Assembly (NCBI GenBank): GCA_000435975.1
Contig: FR884114.1
Location: forward strand, 20,285 to 84,284
From: Oscillibacter sp. CAG:241
GTDB lineage: Bacteria > Bacillota > Clostridia > Oscillospirales > Oscillospiraceae
Direction of reading: 5' to 3'
DNA: 64,000 nt
This document shows, piece after piece, positions 35,023 through 43,941 of this stretch. The notes under the pieces were generated by a model that was given only the letters and a program-made list of their open reading frames with translations, was not told the DNA's origin and ran no database searches. Within the stretch, counting starts at the first letter, position 1. Each line of letters opens with the position of its first letter. The translations under genes and the position numbers were made by a program.

Positions 35023-35928
35023 TTAGCTTGCTCTTTGCATTTCATCCAAAGACGCCTGCATGATCGTAGCTGCCGCACGAAGAATGTTATCATTGCCGGA
35101 ATAGCCGTTGATGTACCATTTCAGGCTCGCAGGGCGGCGGTCAGCCACTTGCGACATCGCCCAGCCCTTGCAGGTGCCGAGAGGCACGATCACATTGCCG
35201 GCCTCTTCGTAGGTCATCATAGAGCAGATCTCATCGACCGGCATATCCGAGGAATAAGTCGGCGCTGCCGTATCGGTATCGGCGGTTTCTTCCTCAGTTT
35301 CTTCGCCCTCAGCATCTTCCATAGCAGGAGCAACAGATTCCATAACCTCTGCGGCAGGAGCTTCTGCAGCGGTTTCCTGAACAACAGGGGCTTCCTGCAC
35401 AGGCTCGTTGATTACTTCTGTCGCCGCTTCGGCAACCGTAACCGGCACTTCTGTGGAAACTTGCTCCGCCGTGGCGGGTTCCACTACTGTCGGCTGCTCT
35501 TTGACGGTTTCGGCCGCTTTCTCTGCGTTCACTGCAGGTGCGGCAGCAGAAAACTGTACGCCAAAACCGGCGTCCGATAATGCCTGGTCGATGGCAGCGT
35601 GCTGCGCTGACTCGATATACAGACCGCCCGGAGTGGCTTTCGCCTCTCTCTGGGCAATGAAGCTGGATCTCGGCTGTGCGTCGTTCTTGTCGAAATACAC
35701 ACGCGCCTCGATGATCGCCAGCTGATCCGTAATCTTGAGGGAGGACAGCTTGATCCTGCCGTTCGGATATTTCAGGCGGAACCAGAGCTTTTTGTATTTG
35801 AGGTCAAGAACCTTTTCGCCCTTGGTCGTTCTGCGCAGAAATTTGAGCGGGTCAAAGCCCTGCACCTTGTTCAGCTCGGAAACCACAGGGACAGATTCAT
35901 ACATCGTTGCACTTTGATTTGTATTCAT
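35023..35928 (-). CDS. Candidate single-strand annealing/recombination protein
   Basis: 301 residues. The N-terminal domain (about 20-125) ends in ESAQHAAIDQALSDAGFG, which resembles the A-x-x-x-A-I-x-x-A-L-x-x-A-G-F-G helix of Rad52/Erf-like annealing proteins. A low-complexity Ala/Glu/Val/Thr linker follows (about 127-225). A C-terminal piece (VPLGTCKGWAMSQVADRRPASLKWYI) looks like the DUF3820/exonuclease X C-terminal motif. It lies between RecD2-like and primase genes and in the same operon as a YqaJ nuclease, the usual partner of an annealing protein. The function is inferred from these weak matches. Confidence 0.5.
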   Translation of the reverse strand: MNTNQSATMYESVPVVSELNKVQGFDPLKFLRRTTKGEKVLDLKYKKLWFRLKYPNGRIKLSSLKITDQLAIIEARVYFDKNDAQPRSSFIAQREAKATPGGLYIESAQHAAIDQALSDAGFGVQFSAAAPAVNAEKAAETVKEQPTVVEPATAEQVSTEVPVTVAEAATEVINEPVQEAPVVQETAAEAPAAEVMESVAPAMEDAEGEETEEETADTDTAAPTYSSDMPVDEICSMMTYEEAGNVIVPLGTCKGWAMSQVADRRPASLKWYINGYSGNDNILRAAATIMQASLDEMQRAS

Positions 35929-35993
35929 ACGGGAAATCTCCTTTCATAAATAAACACGAAGCACTCCTGCACTTTTCTGCAAGCCGCTTCGTA

Positions 35994-38240
35994 TCAACTG
36001 ACCTTTTTCAATTCATTTTGGCGGGTAAAGGCTTTCAGATATTTGCCGATACGCTCGCCAAGCTGCGTATTTCGTTTTCCGGTGGCCTTTTTGAGGATCG
36101 CCATGATCAGCGCTTTCTTCTGACCGACCGGGATGACTTGCTCCTTCGCACGGGTGATCGCCGTGTAGACGATGTTCCGATTCAGCATAATGTAATGGCT
36201 GCGAAGAATAGGCATGATCACAATATCAAATTCCGAGCCCATCGCCTTATGTACGGTAGTCGCATAAGCCAGTTCCATATAGCTCATTTCTTCCATACCG
36301 TATTCGGCAATACGGTCGCCGGAAAATTCGATCGTCACGACCATTTCGTTCTTTGCATTGCGCCCCATTTTGCGAATGTAGCCGATGTCACCGTTGGATG
36401 CCTTCGCATTGTTTTTTGTCTGCATCACCTTGTCGCCCACACGGAAGTAGTGGCTGCCGACCTTCAGATCGGCAAACTCGTCCCTCGCCGGATTGACAAG
36501 CTCTCGGATAGCGGCGTTAAGCTGCTCGACCGAGGCCGGCCCTTCCGAACGGAACGGAGAGAGTATCTGCACCTTTTCGATTCCGTGCAAAGCGACCTGT
36601 TCACAGAAGATCCTGCAGATCAGGTCAGCGGCATCTTCCTGTGTCTGGCACTTGACAAACTGAAAATCCTCGCCGTACTGAAGGTCGATGTTGGCCTCAT
36701 TGATGCGCTTTGCATTGTAGGCAATGAGGCTGCCTTTTTTCTGACGGAAGATCTCATTGAGTACCGTAACGGGGATAAGTCCGCTGTCGATCAGCTCACG
36801 GAAGACATCGCCGGCGCCCACGCTTTGCAGCTGGTCCACATCACCGGTCAGGATAACTCTCGTACCCATACGGACACGGCTGAAGAATTGCCTTGCCAGC
36901 CACATATCGATCATGGAGCTTTCGTCCACGATGATGAGGTCGGCATCAAGCGGCTCTTTTTGTTTATCCCTTTGGATCGGCTCACTGTCGCCCAGCAGCC
37001 CTAAAAGGCTGTGCAGCGTTTTGGCGTCGTTTCTGCCCGTGCTTTCTGCCATTCTTCGGCTGGCTCGTCCGGTCGGAGCGGCAAGAAGGATCTTCCCCTT
37101 GGGGCAGAGCATCTGAAAGACCTCAATGATCGCCCGCAAGACTGTGGTTTTACCGGTACCGGGAGAGCCTGTGATGATAGACAGATTACTGCGAAAAGCC
37201 ATATACACCGCCTCGCTTTGCCTTTGTGAAAGGGCAAGACCGAGGTTTTTGCGGACATATTCGAGTGATTCGGATATATCCAGCGTGACCGGCGGTACAG
37301 CCAGCATTTCCGCAATTTTCCGGGCGGTTTCATCCTCCTGCACGAAAACATTGCTCTGATAGATGTTGCCGTTGCTTGAAACGATCTCACCCTTGAGGAT
37401 CATATCCTGAACAACGGCGTCCACTTCCTCGGGCGTGACCTTGACCTGTCCATCGGTAATATTCTCATTGAGCAGCTTCACACCCGTTTTCGCAAGCGCA
37501 TCTTCTTCCAGAAAAAGATGGCCTTTTTCGTTGCGCCCCGTATCCAATGCCGCAAATACGGCGCCGTGGATCCGCATAGGAGAATTCAGCGGCAGATCGC
37601 CCTTGCGGACGATGGCATCGACTCTCTTAAATCCGAATCCGGATACCTGGCACAATTCATAGGGGTTCTTTTGCAGAATGTCTACGCTGCGGGAGCCGAA
37701 ATGCTCATAAATCTTCATGGCCGTTACCGGCGTGACATTAAATGGGGTCAGCAGGATCATCAGATCCCGCACGCACCGGCTTTCCGCATAGGAGGCTTTG
37801 ATGTCCTCCAGCTTATCCGGGGTGATTCCTCGAATCTCCAGCAGTCGCTCCGGCTCGTTTTCCAGCACACGCAATGCGTCGGCACCGAAGCGGTTTACGA
37901 TCAATGCGGCAGTCTTTTCACCGACGCCTTTGATCAGCCGGGAGGAAAGATAACCGTATACGCCCTCTTTGGTCTGCGGCACGATCTCCTCGCACTTATC
38001 GACCTGCAGCTGAACACCGTGTTTTCCGTTCTCCCATTCGCCGTCCAGGATCATGCTCACCTTATCGGTTTGAGGCAATTCATACCCGACGGCGATAAAC
38101 CGGATCATATTGTCCCGGTGACGGTAAGCACTCCGTGCCTGCTGCGGTACGCTTTGGTCGGAGGTTTTCACGCTGATAATGCAATACTTATTGCTCGGAT
38201 TATAGAAGATCGTCCGGTCATAAGTCCCGACATACCCCAC
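35994..38240 (-). CDS. RecD2-like ATP-dependent DNA helicase
   Basis: 748 residues, GTG start 9 bases after AAAGGAG. The N-terminal OB-like and helix-hairpin-helix regions (about 90-210; RFGADALRVLENEPERLLEIRGIT) are followed by SF1 motifs: ITGSPGTGKTT (about 355), LIIVDESSMID (about 430), TGDVDQLQSVGAG (about 460) and a late TVHKAMGSEFDIV (about 660). This is the RecD2 layout without RecBC. Carried helicases of this type may unwind ends for recombination or transfer. Confidence 0.88.
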   Translation of the reverse strand: MGYVGTYDRTIFYNPSNKYCIISVKTSDQSVPQQARSAYRHRDNMIRFIAVGYELPQTDKVSMILDGEWENGKHGVQLQVDKCEEIVPQTKEGVYGYLSSRLIKGVGEKTAALIVNRFGADALRVLENEPERLLEIRGITPDKLEDIKASYAESRCVRDLMILLTPFNVTPVTAMKIYEHFGSRSVDILQKNPYELCQVSGFGFKRVDAIVRKGDLPLNSPMRIHGAVFAALDTGRNEKGHLFLEEDALAKTGVKLLNENITDGQVKVTPEEVDAVVQDMILKGEIVSSNGNIYQSNVFVQEDETARKIAEMLAVPPVTLDISESLEYVRKNLGLALSQRQSEAVYMAFRSNLSIITGSPGTGKTTVLRAIIEVFQMLCPKGKILLAAPTGRASRRMAESTGRNDAKTLHSLLGLLGDSEPIQRDKQKEPLDADLIIVDESSMIDMWLARQFFSRVRMGTRVILTGDVDQLQSVGAGDVFRELIDSGLIPVTVLNEIFRQKKGSLIAYNAKRINEANIDLQYGEDFQFVKCQTQEDAADLICRIFCEQVALHGIEKVQILSPFRSEGPASVEQLNAAIRELVNPARDEFADLKVGSHYFRVGDKVMQTKNNAKASNGDIGYIRKMGRNAKNEMVVTIEFSGDRIAEYGMEEMSYMELAYATTVHKAMGSEFDIVIMPILRSHYIMLNRNIVYTAITRAKEQVIPVGQKKALIMAILKKATGKRNTQLGERIGKYLKAFTRQNELKKVS

Positions 38241-38307
38241 GGTTCACCACTCCTTTCTCGTTTTCTTTCTGTGCATCGTTTTTCATCTGCACCATCCTTT
38301 CTTCCGT

Positions 38308-39363
38308 TTATGCCGCCTCGTCATATTTGCGCTTTACATAGAAGCGGCGGCTTTCCGATACCGTCACATAATCCTCGTAAATATCGGGATGTTGTGCTTT
38401 CAGCCGTATCAGCCCTTCCTTGCCGATGTCGGGCTTTCTCGTAGGCTTGTAGCTGATGGAATAGAAAACGCCGCCGCTGTTTGCCGTAGCCGTGCAGCTT
38501 CGTCCCATTTCCGCTACAATGCGCCCTTGCAGCCGTTTCATCTCGTTTTCGACCCGCTTGACCAAACGGTTCAATTCCGACTTTTCCGCCTGCAGCTCGG
38601 TATAGCGCACCAGACTGCTTGCCAGCGGCACGCTCAGCTCGATCTCAGGGGCGTTTTCGTCGGCAGGGCCGAAGTGACGCCGAACGCTTTCAAGCGTCAG
38701 CTCACCGTCCTCTGTGTACGGCGGCGGTGTCTGTGTCAGAACATGGTCGTTCCAGAAGTTGCCCTCCAGAGCGATCATTTCCGCCTCGTAATCCGGGTCA
38801 CGCTCAATGTGCCGGATGATAACTTCATTTTCGTTGTTGCCGTAAAGGCAGCAGAAGTACACCTCATCCATATTCATCACGCACATATAATGGCGGCCCT
38901 GGATCTCGTAGTTGACGGGAACGATCTCCTGTCCGTCGCACCACCAATGATCCTTTGCGTTGTAGTTTGTGGTCTTGATCTCAAGGATCGCCGTTTTGCC
39001 GTTTGGCAATCGGATGAAGTAATCAATGTCTGCCAGCATATAGGTGTAGACCGGGTGATAAAACATCTTCTTCACCTGATAGATCTCAAAACCTGTTTTC
39101 ACATGGAAAATCTCAGCGACCAGATCCTCAAGCAAATGCCCAACCTTCTTTTGCACCCAGTTGCTTTCGCCGTCCTCATACGATACGACTTTGAGTTTGT
39201 CGTAGTAGAGGTCGCGGGCGGTCGCAAATGGGGACACACCTAAAATGGCAGCGGCGTCACTTCCGCCGATCCCTCTGCGGCGATATTCCAGCCATTCCTC
39301 CTCCGGCAGATCTGCCGTGTCAACCAAAACCAGCGGTTCGTAGGTACTCGTTGTATTCGGCAT
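38308..39363 (-). CDS. YqaJ-family viral recombinase (exonuclease)
   Basis: 351 residues from the ATG at 39363 (GAGGTG 6 bases ahead). N-terminal EEWLEYRRRGIGGSDAAAILG (about 22-42) is the YqaJ domain entry. DIDYFI (about 126) and ILEIKTT (about 140) supply the D ... E-x-K nuclease core. The C-terminal part is helical. YqaJ nucleases resect double-strand ends and work with annealing proteins. It is the first gene of the long operon after the structured leader. Confidence 0.85.
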   Translation of the reverse strand: MPNTTSTYEPLVLVDTADLPEEEWLEYRRRGIGGSDAAAILGVSPFATARDLYYDKLKVVSYEDGESNWVQKKVGHLLEDLVAEIFHVKTGFEIYQVKKMFYHPVYTYMLADIDYFIRLPNGKTAILEIKTTNYNAKDHWWCDGQEIVPVNYEIQGRHYMCVMNMDEVYFCCLYGNNENEVIIRHIERDPDYEAEMIALEGNFWNDHVLTQTPPPYTEDGELTLESVRRHFGPADENAPEIELSVPLASSLVRYTELQAEKSELNRLVKRVENEMKRLQGRIVAEMGRSCTATANSGGVFYSISYKPTRKPDIGKEGLIRLKAQHPDIYEDYVTVSESRRFYVKRKYDEAA

Positions 39364-39583
39364 ATTATGCACCTCGATTCTGAGGCTGATAAAGCCTTGT
39401 GTGAGGGACATATACCGTTTTCAGCGGGTACTTTGCAAGCTTTCTTGCCTCCTTTCTTTTCACCTGCTGCTTGAACACAGCAGGTCTGGACACGCTTCTG
39501 TGCGAGTGCCGATGGGTTCGTCTTTTCATTCGGTTTCCGCCTTTCTAAAATGTATTCCAAAAGCACGAAGGCTTTTTGGGCAT

Positions 39584-39661
39584 AAAAAAAGCGAGAACAA
39601 CAGCCGATGCCTTTTCAGGCATTCATGTCCGTAATGAATTACGAACAGGCGTCATTCTCGC
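39584..39661 (-). ncRNA. Three-way-junction leader RNA ending in a U-run
   Basis: Read on the minus strand: outer stem GCGAGAA/TTCTCGC, then GCC/GGC. Two inner hairpins follow: GTTCGTAAT/ATTACGGAC, which needs a U-G pair that exists only on this strand, and ATGCC/GGCAT. Seven or more Us follow at 39590-39584. It lies in the 5' leader of the ICE operon, about 220 bases upstream of the YqaJ start. It could be a terminator with a sensing fold or a regulatory RNA. Confidence 0.6.
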
Positions 39662-39680
39662 AGAGGATATAAATATCCTT

Positions 39681-39711
39681 AAAAAATAAAAAATGCCAGT
39701 ACATAACTGGC
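39681..39711 (-). terminator. First leader terminator of the ICE operon
   Basis: On the minus strand GCCAGT, loop TATGT, ACTGGC, then ATTTTTTATTTTTT. It is about 100 bases after the predicted start of transcription and ahead of any gene, so it must act as an attenuator or end a short RNA. Confidence 0.75.
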
Positions 39712-39819
39712 CTCACGGCACAGTTATACTACTGACATACTGCAAACTTAACGATATGTGCAATGCAGAAACTTACTGCCGGTCCTTACGGACAACGCAC
39801 AAAAATCAATTACAGAAAA

Positions 39820-39848
39820 AGTATAGCACAATATATCGTGTTTGTCAA
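39820..39848 (-). promoter_or_regulatory. Promoter of the long minus-strand ICE operon
   Basis: On the minus strand TTGACA (39848-39843), 17-base spacer, TATACT (39825-39820). This near-consensus sigma-A promoter predicts a start near 39813 and a leader of about 450 bases before the YqaJ gene. Confidence 0.85.
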
Positions 39849-40284
39849 GAATTTAGAAACTATATATAGTTGTGCGGACGGTAATACGGAAAAGGAGATT
39901 TTGCTTTTTTGAATCTTGATTGCAGAAAAGGCGGGTATGCCTCCGTGTTTATTAGTGAACGGATAGAGGAAGAAGCTCTATCCGCTTATGCACCTTGAAA
40001 ACCGAATATCCTTCCGCTGGGAGTTATACAGGATCTGCGGACAGTATGCCACAATGATCGATTCGGAGCGTGCCCACAGAAGAATTGCCGCATAGCGGCA
40101 GCCTGCCAATACGCGGCTGAAATGGGCGCAGGAAATGGCCCGGCGGACAGGCGTTTTTAATTTGAACACAAACTAAATATAAATATATGCGGACAGCCCC
40201 ACACGGGATCTTTTGCGAAAAGTAGTATAATGACAATATCGCAAGGATACTCCATTGCTGCAGGCTGTCAGAAAGGAGGAAAAC
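39849..40284. other. Non-coding region between the ICE promoter and xis
   Basis: About 435 bases with no supported gene. A hairpin TGCCGC-ATA-GCGGCA lies at 40086-40100, and a -10-like TATAAT at 40226-40231 without a matching -35 may serve the excisionase. Origin-like or Int/Xis-binding functions are possible but not shown. Confidence 0.5.
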
Positions 40285-40485
40285 ATGGCGGAATACAAAC
40301 CGACAGCATTACAGACGAGCAAAAGATACTTGACAGCAACGGATGTTGCCGAATTACTCGGTGTTTCCCGCAGTACGGCATACCGCATTATCAAGCGGCT
40401 TAACAGTGAACTGGAAAAAGCCGGAAAGCTGACTGTGGCGGGCAAGGTATCTGCCAAATATTTTTACGAGAATACCTACCTGTAA
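40285..40485 (+). CDS. xis: Excisionase-like HTH protein
   Basis: 66 residues from the ATG at 40285, 5 bases after AGGAGG. The core (YLTATDVAELLGVSRSTAYRIIKRLNSELEKAG) is a MerR-like winged helix of the type used by excisionases and by small DNA-bending proteins. It lies 57 bases upstream of the integrase on the same strand. It probably directs Int toward excision. Confidence 0.78.
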   Translation: MAEYKPTALQTSKRYLTATDVAELLGVSRSTAYRIIKRLNSELEKAGKLTVAGKVSAKYFYENTYL

Positions 40486-40542
40486 GTGACGAGGGAAACC
40501 GTATCCGGGCGATGAAACTTTTACAGATCGGAGGTGAAATCA

Positions 40543-41601
40543 TTGCCGACCTACAAAGACGAAAAGACAGGGTTATGGTACTGTAAATTTGTTTACACAG
40601 ATTGGACAGGCACCAAAAAGCAGAAAAAGAAGAAAGGTTTTCGCCTGCAAAAAGAGGCCAAGCAGTATGAACTGGATTTTCTGAGCAAGACATCAAATTC
40701 CTGCGATATGCTTTTTAGTGATATGGTAGAGATCTATATGGATGACTGCAAAGCCAGAATCAGACCGACTACCTACAAAGGGAAAGAGGACATCATTGCG
40801 GTACATATTATGCCGTATTTCAAGAATTTGAAAGTCAATGAGATCCAGCCGATGAATGTGCGTCGCTGGCAAACCGAGCTGATGAACAATCAGAAGAATT
40901 ATAAGCCAACCTATCTGAGAACTCTGAACAGCCAGTTGTCTGCGATTTTCAATTTTGCAGTCAAGTATTACGGCCTCGGCAGCAATCCGGTACAAAAAAG
41001 CGGAACTATCGGTAAAAAGAATTCTGGCTTGGAACAGATCTGGACAGCGGACGAATTCAAGATTTTTATTGATGCCGTCAGTGATAAGCTGCAGTCCAAG
41101 GTCATCTTTAATCTGCTTTACTGGACAGGAATGCGATCCGGAGAAATGCTGGCTTTAACCCTGAACGATTTCGACTTTGAGGAACGGACGGTTTCCATTA
41201 CAAAAAACTATGCGCGTATAGACGGCGAGGACCTATTCCTTGACCCAAAGACGCCAAAAAGCAATCGCAAAATCACCTTGCCGCAATTCGTTTGCGATAT
41301 GGTAAAGGATTATGCCGACAGATTGTACGGCTACGATCCGTCAGATAGACTGTTTGAAGTAACAAAGCATTATTTGAAGCACGAAATGGAAAGGGGCTGC
41401 AAGAAGACCGGACTCCGGGAGATACGGGTGCACGATCTTCGTCACAGCCACGCCAGCTTGCTGATTGAACTCGGTTTTGCACCGCTGCTGATCAGCGAAC
41501 GCCTCGGGCATGAGAGCGTAACGACAACTTTGGAGATTTATTCCCACCTGTACCCGACAAAACACGGGGAAGTTGCAGACCGCTTGGAGGCTTTCGCATA
41601 A
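40543..41601 (+). CDS. int: Tyrosine recombinase integrase of the ICE
   Basis: 352 residues from a TTG at 40543, well spaced from GGAGGTG; a GTG 9 bases earlier falls within that ribosome site. An N-terminal arm-binding domain (PTYKDEKTGLWYCKF) and a SAM-like core-binding domain (about 55-150) precede the catalytic part with Arg198 (TGMRSGE), His297 and Arg300 (HDLRHSH), His323 (LGHES) and Tyr333 (LEIYSHL). The whole set is intact. It lies against the 3' end of guaA, the presumed target. Confidence 0.93.
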   Translation: MPTYKDEKTGLWYCKFVYTDWTGTKKQKKKKGFRLQKEAKQYELDFLSKTSNSCDMLFSDMVEIYMDDCKARIRPTTYKGKEDIIAVHIMPYFKNLKVNEIQPMNVRRWQTELMNNQKNYKPTYLRTLNSQLSAIFNFAVKYYGLGSNPVQKSGTIGKKNSGLEQIWTADEFKIFIDAVSDKLQSKVIFNLLYWTGMRSGEMLALTLNDFDFEERTVSITKNYARIDGEDLFLDPKTPKSNRKITLPQFVCDMVKDYADRLYGYDPSDRLFEVTKHYLKHEMERGCKKTGLREIRVHDLRHSHASLLIELGFAPLLISERLGHESVTTTLEIYSHLYPTKHGEVADRLEAFA

Positions 41602-41609
41602 ATTTTTCG

Positions 41610-41637
41610 TGTACCCGCCGTGTACCTTTCATGTACC
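41610..41637 (+). repeat. Three TGTACC repeats with 11-bp spacing
   Basis: TGTACC occurs at 41610, 41621 and 41632, in exact 11-base steps. Positioned between int and the att core, they are candidate arm-type binding sites for the integrase N-terminal domain. Confidence 0.5.
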
Positions 41638-41641
41638 CGGA

Positions 41642-41687
41642 GCAAAAAAGAAACCCGAAAACCCTTGAAAATAAAGGGTTTTCGGGT
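41642..41687 (-). terminator. Terminator for guaA at the element junction
   Basis: A 14-bp perfect stem (ACCCGAAAACCCTT, 41653-41666, with its complement at 41674-41687). Minus-strand reading gives TTTCTTTTTT after the stem. It lies on the ICE side of the guaA stop, so the element appears to supply the terminator. Confidence 0.85.
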
Positions 41688-41696
41688 AAGTGGCGA

Positions 41697-43226
41697 TTAC
41701 TCCCACTCCACCGTTGCAGGCGGTTTGGAGGTGATGTCGTAGACAATGCGGTTGATATGCTTCACCTCGCCGACGATGCGGCCGGAGATCTTGTCCAGCA
41801 GCTCGTAGGGCAGACGGGACCAGGTGGCGGTCATAAAGTCCTGAGACTGCACGGCACGCAGGGCCAGCGTATAGTCATAGGTGCGCTCATCGCCCATAAC
41901 GCCTACGCTGCGCAGGTCCGTCAGCACGGCAAAATACTGGCTGGTGGTGCGATCCAGACCCGCCAGAGCCATTTCCTCCCGGAAGATGGCATCGGCATCC
42001 CGCAGGATGGCCAGCTTTTCCTCGGTAATCTCGCCGATGACGCGGATGGCAAGGCCCGGACCCGGGAAGGGCTGACGCCACACCAGCTGCTCCGGCAGAC
42101 CCAGCTCCAGGCCCAGCTGCCGCACCTCGTCCTTGAACAGGCGGCGCAGAGGCTCCACGATATCCTTGAAATCCACACAGTCCGGCAGACCGCCCACATT
42201 GTGGTGGCTCTTGATGACGGTGGACTCACCGCCCAGACCGGACTCCACCACGTCGGGATAAATGGTGCCCTGGGCCAGGAAGTCCACAGCGCCGATCTTC
42301 TTGGCCTCCTCCTCGAACACGCGGATGAACTCCTCGCCGATGATCTTCCGCTTGCGCTCGGGGTCCGTGACGCCGGCCAGCTTGCCAAGGAACCGGGGAC
42401 CGGCGTTGACACGGCGGACATCCACGTTGAACTGCTTGGTCATCACATGCTCCACCTGGTCGCCTTCGTCCTTGCGCAGCAGGCCGTGGTCCACGAAAAT
42501 GCACGTCAGCTGACGGCCCACCGCCCGCTGCAGCAGCGCGGCGGCCACGGAGCTGTCCACGCCGCCGGACAGAGCCAGCAGCACGCGGCCATTGCCGATC
42601 TTCTCCCGGCACTGGGCCACTGCCTCCTCCAGATAGGACGCCATGGTCCACTCCGGCCGGAAGCCGCAGATCTTATACAGGAAATTCTCCAGGATCTGCC
42701 GGCCATACTCGGTGTGCACCACCTCAGGATGGAACTGCACGCCGTAGAGCCGCTTCTCCCGGCACTGGACCGCCGCGTGGCGGCAGCCCTCGGTGGAGGC
42801 AATGATCTCAAACCCGGGAGCCAGACGATCCACCTCTACCCCGTGGCTCATCCAGTACACCGCCGTTTCCGGCACGCCGTCAAACAGCGGGGAATCCGTA
42901 TGGGTCAGCTCCGTCTTGCCATATTCCCGGGTATCGGCCTTGCAGCACTGGCCGCCCAGCAGGTGCATCATCAGCTGCAAACCGTAGCAGATGCCCAGCA
43001 CCGGCACGCCCATAGACAGCATCTCCGGGTCGATCATGGGAGCACCCTGGTCGAACACCGTGGCAGGGCCGCCGGTGAAAATGATGGCGTCCGGGGCAAA
43101 GGCACGGACCTCATCCATGGTCATGCGGAAGGACTTGATCTCGCAGTATACGCCGCACTCACGGACGCGGCGAGCCACCAGCAGGTTGTATTGGCCGCCG
43201 AAATCCAGCACTAAAACCTTTTTCAT
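41697..43226 (-). CDS. guaA: GMP synthase (glutamine-hydrolysing)
   Basis: 509 residues. Glutamine amidotransferase domain with nucleophile Cys80 (GICYGLQ) and a later [14 protein letters not shown]-pyrophosphatase domain with SGGVDSS (about residue 220). Dimerisation tail ending in [12 protein letters not shown]. It converts XMP to GMP using glutamine and ATP. Its ATG overlaps the xpt stop by 4 bases, forming a purine salvage operon. The 3' end is intact despite the adjacent integration, as expected when an element restores the end of its target gene. Confidence 0.97.
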   Translation of the reverse strand: MKKVLVLDFGGQYNLLVARRVRECGVYCEIKSFRMTMDEVRAFAPDAIIFTGGPATVFDQGAPMIDPEMLSMGVPVLGICYGLQLMMHLLGGQCCKADTREYGKTELTHTDSPLFDGVPETAVYWMSHGVEVDRLAPGFEIIASTEGCRHAAVQCREKRLYGVQFHPEVVHTEYGRQILENFLYKICGFRPEWTMASYLEEAVAQCREKIGNGRVLLALSGGVDSSVAAALLQRAVGRQLTCIFVDHGLLRKDEGDQVEHVMTKQFNVDVRRVNAGPRFLGKLAGVTDPERKRKIIGEEFIRVFEEEAKKIGAVDFLAQGTIYPDVVESGLGGESTVIKSHHNVGGLPDCVDFKDIVEPLRRLFKDEVRQLGLELGLPEQLVWRQPFPGPGLAIRVIGEITEEKLAILRDADAIFREEMALAGLDRTTSQYFAVLTDLRSVGVMGDERTYDYTLALRAVQSQDFMTATWSRLPYELLDKISGRIVGEVKHINRIVYDITSKPPATVEWE

Positions 43227-43807
43227 ACGGGGTCATCCTCCCGGAAGGTGATGTGGTCGGGGGTAGCCTCCTCGATGACGGCCAGGGAGTGGATGGGATA
43301 GCCCTTCTCCCGCAGGGCGTCGCCGCCATGCTGGAAGCCCTTCTCCACGGCCACGCCGATGCCCACCAGCTCTGCACCGGCGGCCTTGACGATGTCGATC
43401 AGGCCCTGCATGGCATAGCCCTTGGCCATAAAGTCGTCGATGATCAGCACCCGGTCGTTGGGACCCAGCCACTCCTGGGCCACAATGAGGGTGACCTTTT
43501 TCTTATAGGTATAGGAGAAGATCTCGCTCTGATACAGGCCGCCCTCGATGTTGTCGCTCTTGGCCTTCTTGGCGAATACCATGGGAACGCCGTATTTCTG
43601 GGCACACACGGTGGCCAGAGGGATGCCGCTGGCCTCCGCCGTCAGCACCATGGTGATGTCCTTCACGTCGAAATACTTGGCGAACTCATCGGCCAGCTGG
43701 CTCATGAGGGCGGTGTCCACCCGGTGATTCAGGAAACCGTCCACTTTGATGATGTTGCCGGGCAGGACCTTACCCTCCCGGCGGATACGCTCCTTCAGCA
43801 GTTCCAT
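43223..43807 (-). CDS. xpt: Xanthine phosphoribosyltransferase
   Basis: 194 residues. The PRPP-binding loop ([15 protein letters not shown], about 126-140) and [10 protein letters not shown] fit Xpt rather than adenine transferase, and the N-terminus [31 protein letters not shown] is typical of Xpt. It makes XMP from xanthine and PRPP, which GuaA then turns into GMP. AGGAGG lies 5 bases ahead. No purine riboswitch was recognised in the 134 bases upstream, unlike in Bacillus. Confidence 0.95.
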   Translation of the reverse strand: MELLKERIRREGKVLPGNIIKVDGFLNHRVDTALMSQLADEFAKYFDVKDITMVLTAEASGIPLATVCAQKYGVPMVFAKKAKSDNIEGGLYQSEIFSYTYKKKVTLIVAQEWLGPNDRVLIIDDFMAKGYAMQGLIDIVKAAGAELVGIGVAVEKGFQHGGDALREKGYPIHSLAVIEEATPDHITFREDDPV

Positions 43808-43941
43808 ATACTCCTCCTATTGATTTCACATTGCTGTGAATAATGACATTATTCTGCCCTATTCCTCCTATAAAAGCAAGGGGGCGAAAGGGCGAAGTTC
43901 CCGGACCTTTCCGGGGCGGCTTTTGTCACATATGACGGGGA

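Larger units (their letters stand above)
41602..41740. other. Right attachment region (attR) at the guaA 3' end
   Basis: The integrase stop is followed by three repeats, a hairpin, and then guaA coding DNA of clearly higher GC content. The GC change, the intact integrase next to it and the known use of guaA 3' ends by integrating islands place the junction here. The exact crossover would be fixed only by the second copy at the left end, outside the window. Confidence 0.6.

Noticed and set aside
39240..39566. A 108-codon minus-strand frame over the YqaJ start
   Set aside because: It overlaps the YqaJ coding start in another frame, lacks a good ribosome site and has no family pattern.
39411..40284. 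CRISPR array or tRNA gene in the long ICE gap
   Set aside because: No regularly spaced repeats and no cloverleaf; the structure fits leader RNA and terminators.
33310..41601. Prophage instead of ICE (YqaJ, RecD2, integrase)
   Set aside because: No capsid, tail, terminase or lysis genes; PcfJ, PcfK, DpnD/PcfM and Tn916-type regulators point to a conjugative element.
41631..43214. A 527-codon frame antisense to guaA
   Set aside because: Composition typical of an antisense frame, and guaA is unambiguous.
43808..43941. Possible purine riboswitch upstream of xpt
   Set aside because: The conserved junction sequences of the purine aptamer are missing; only a ribosome site and weak promoter-like boxes are seen.
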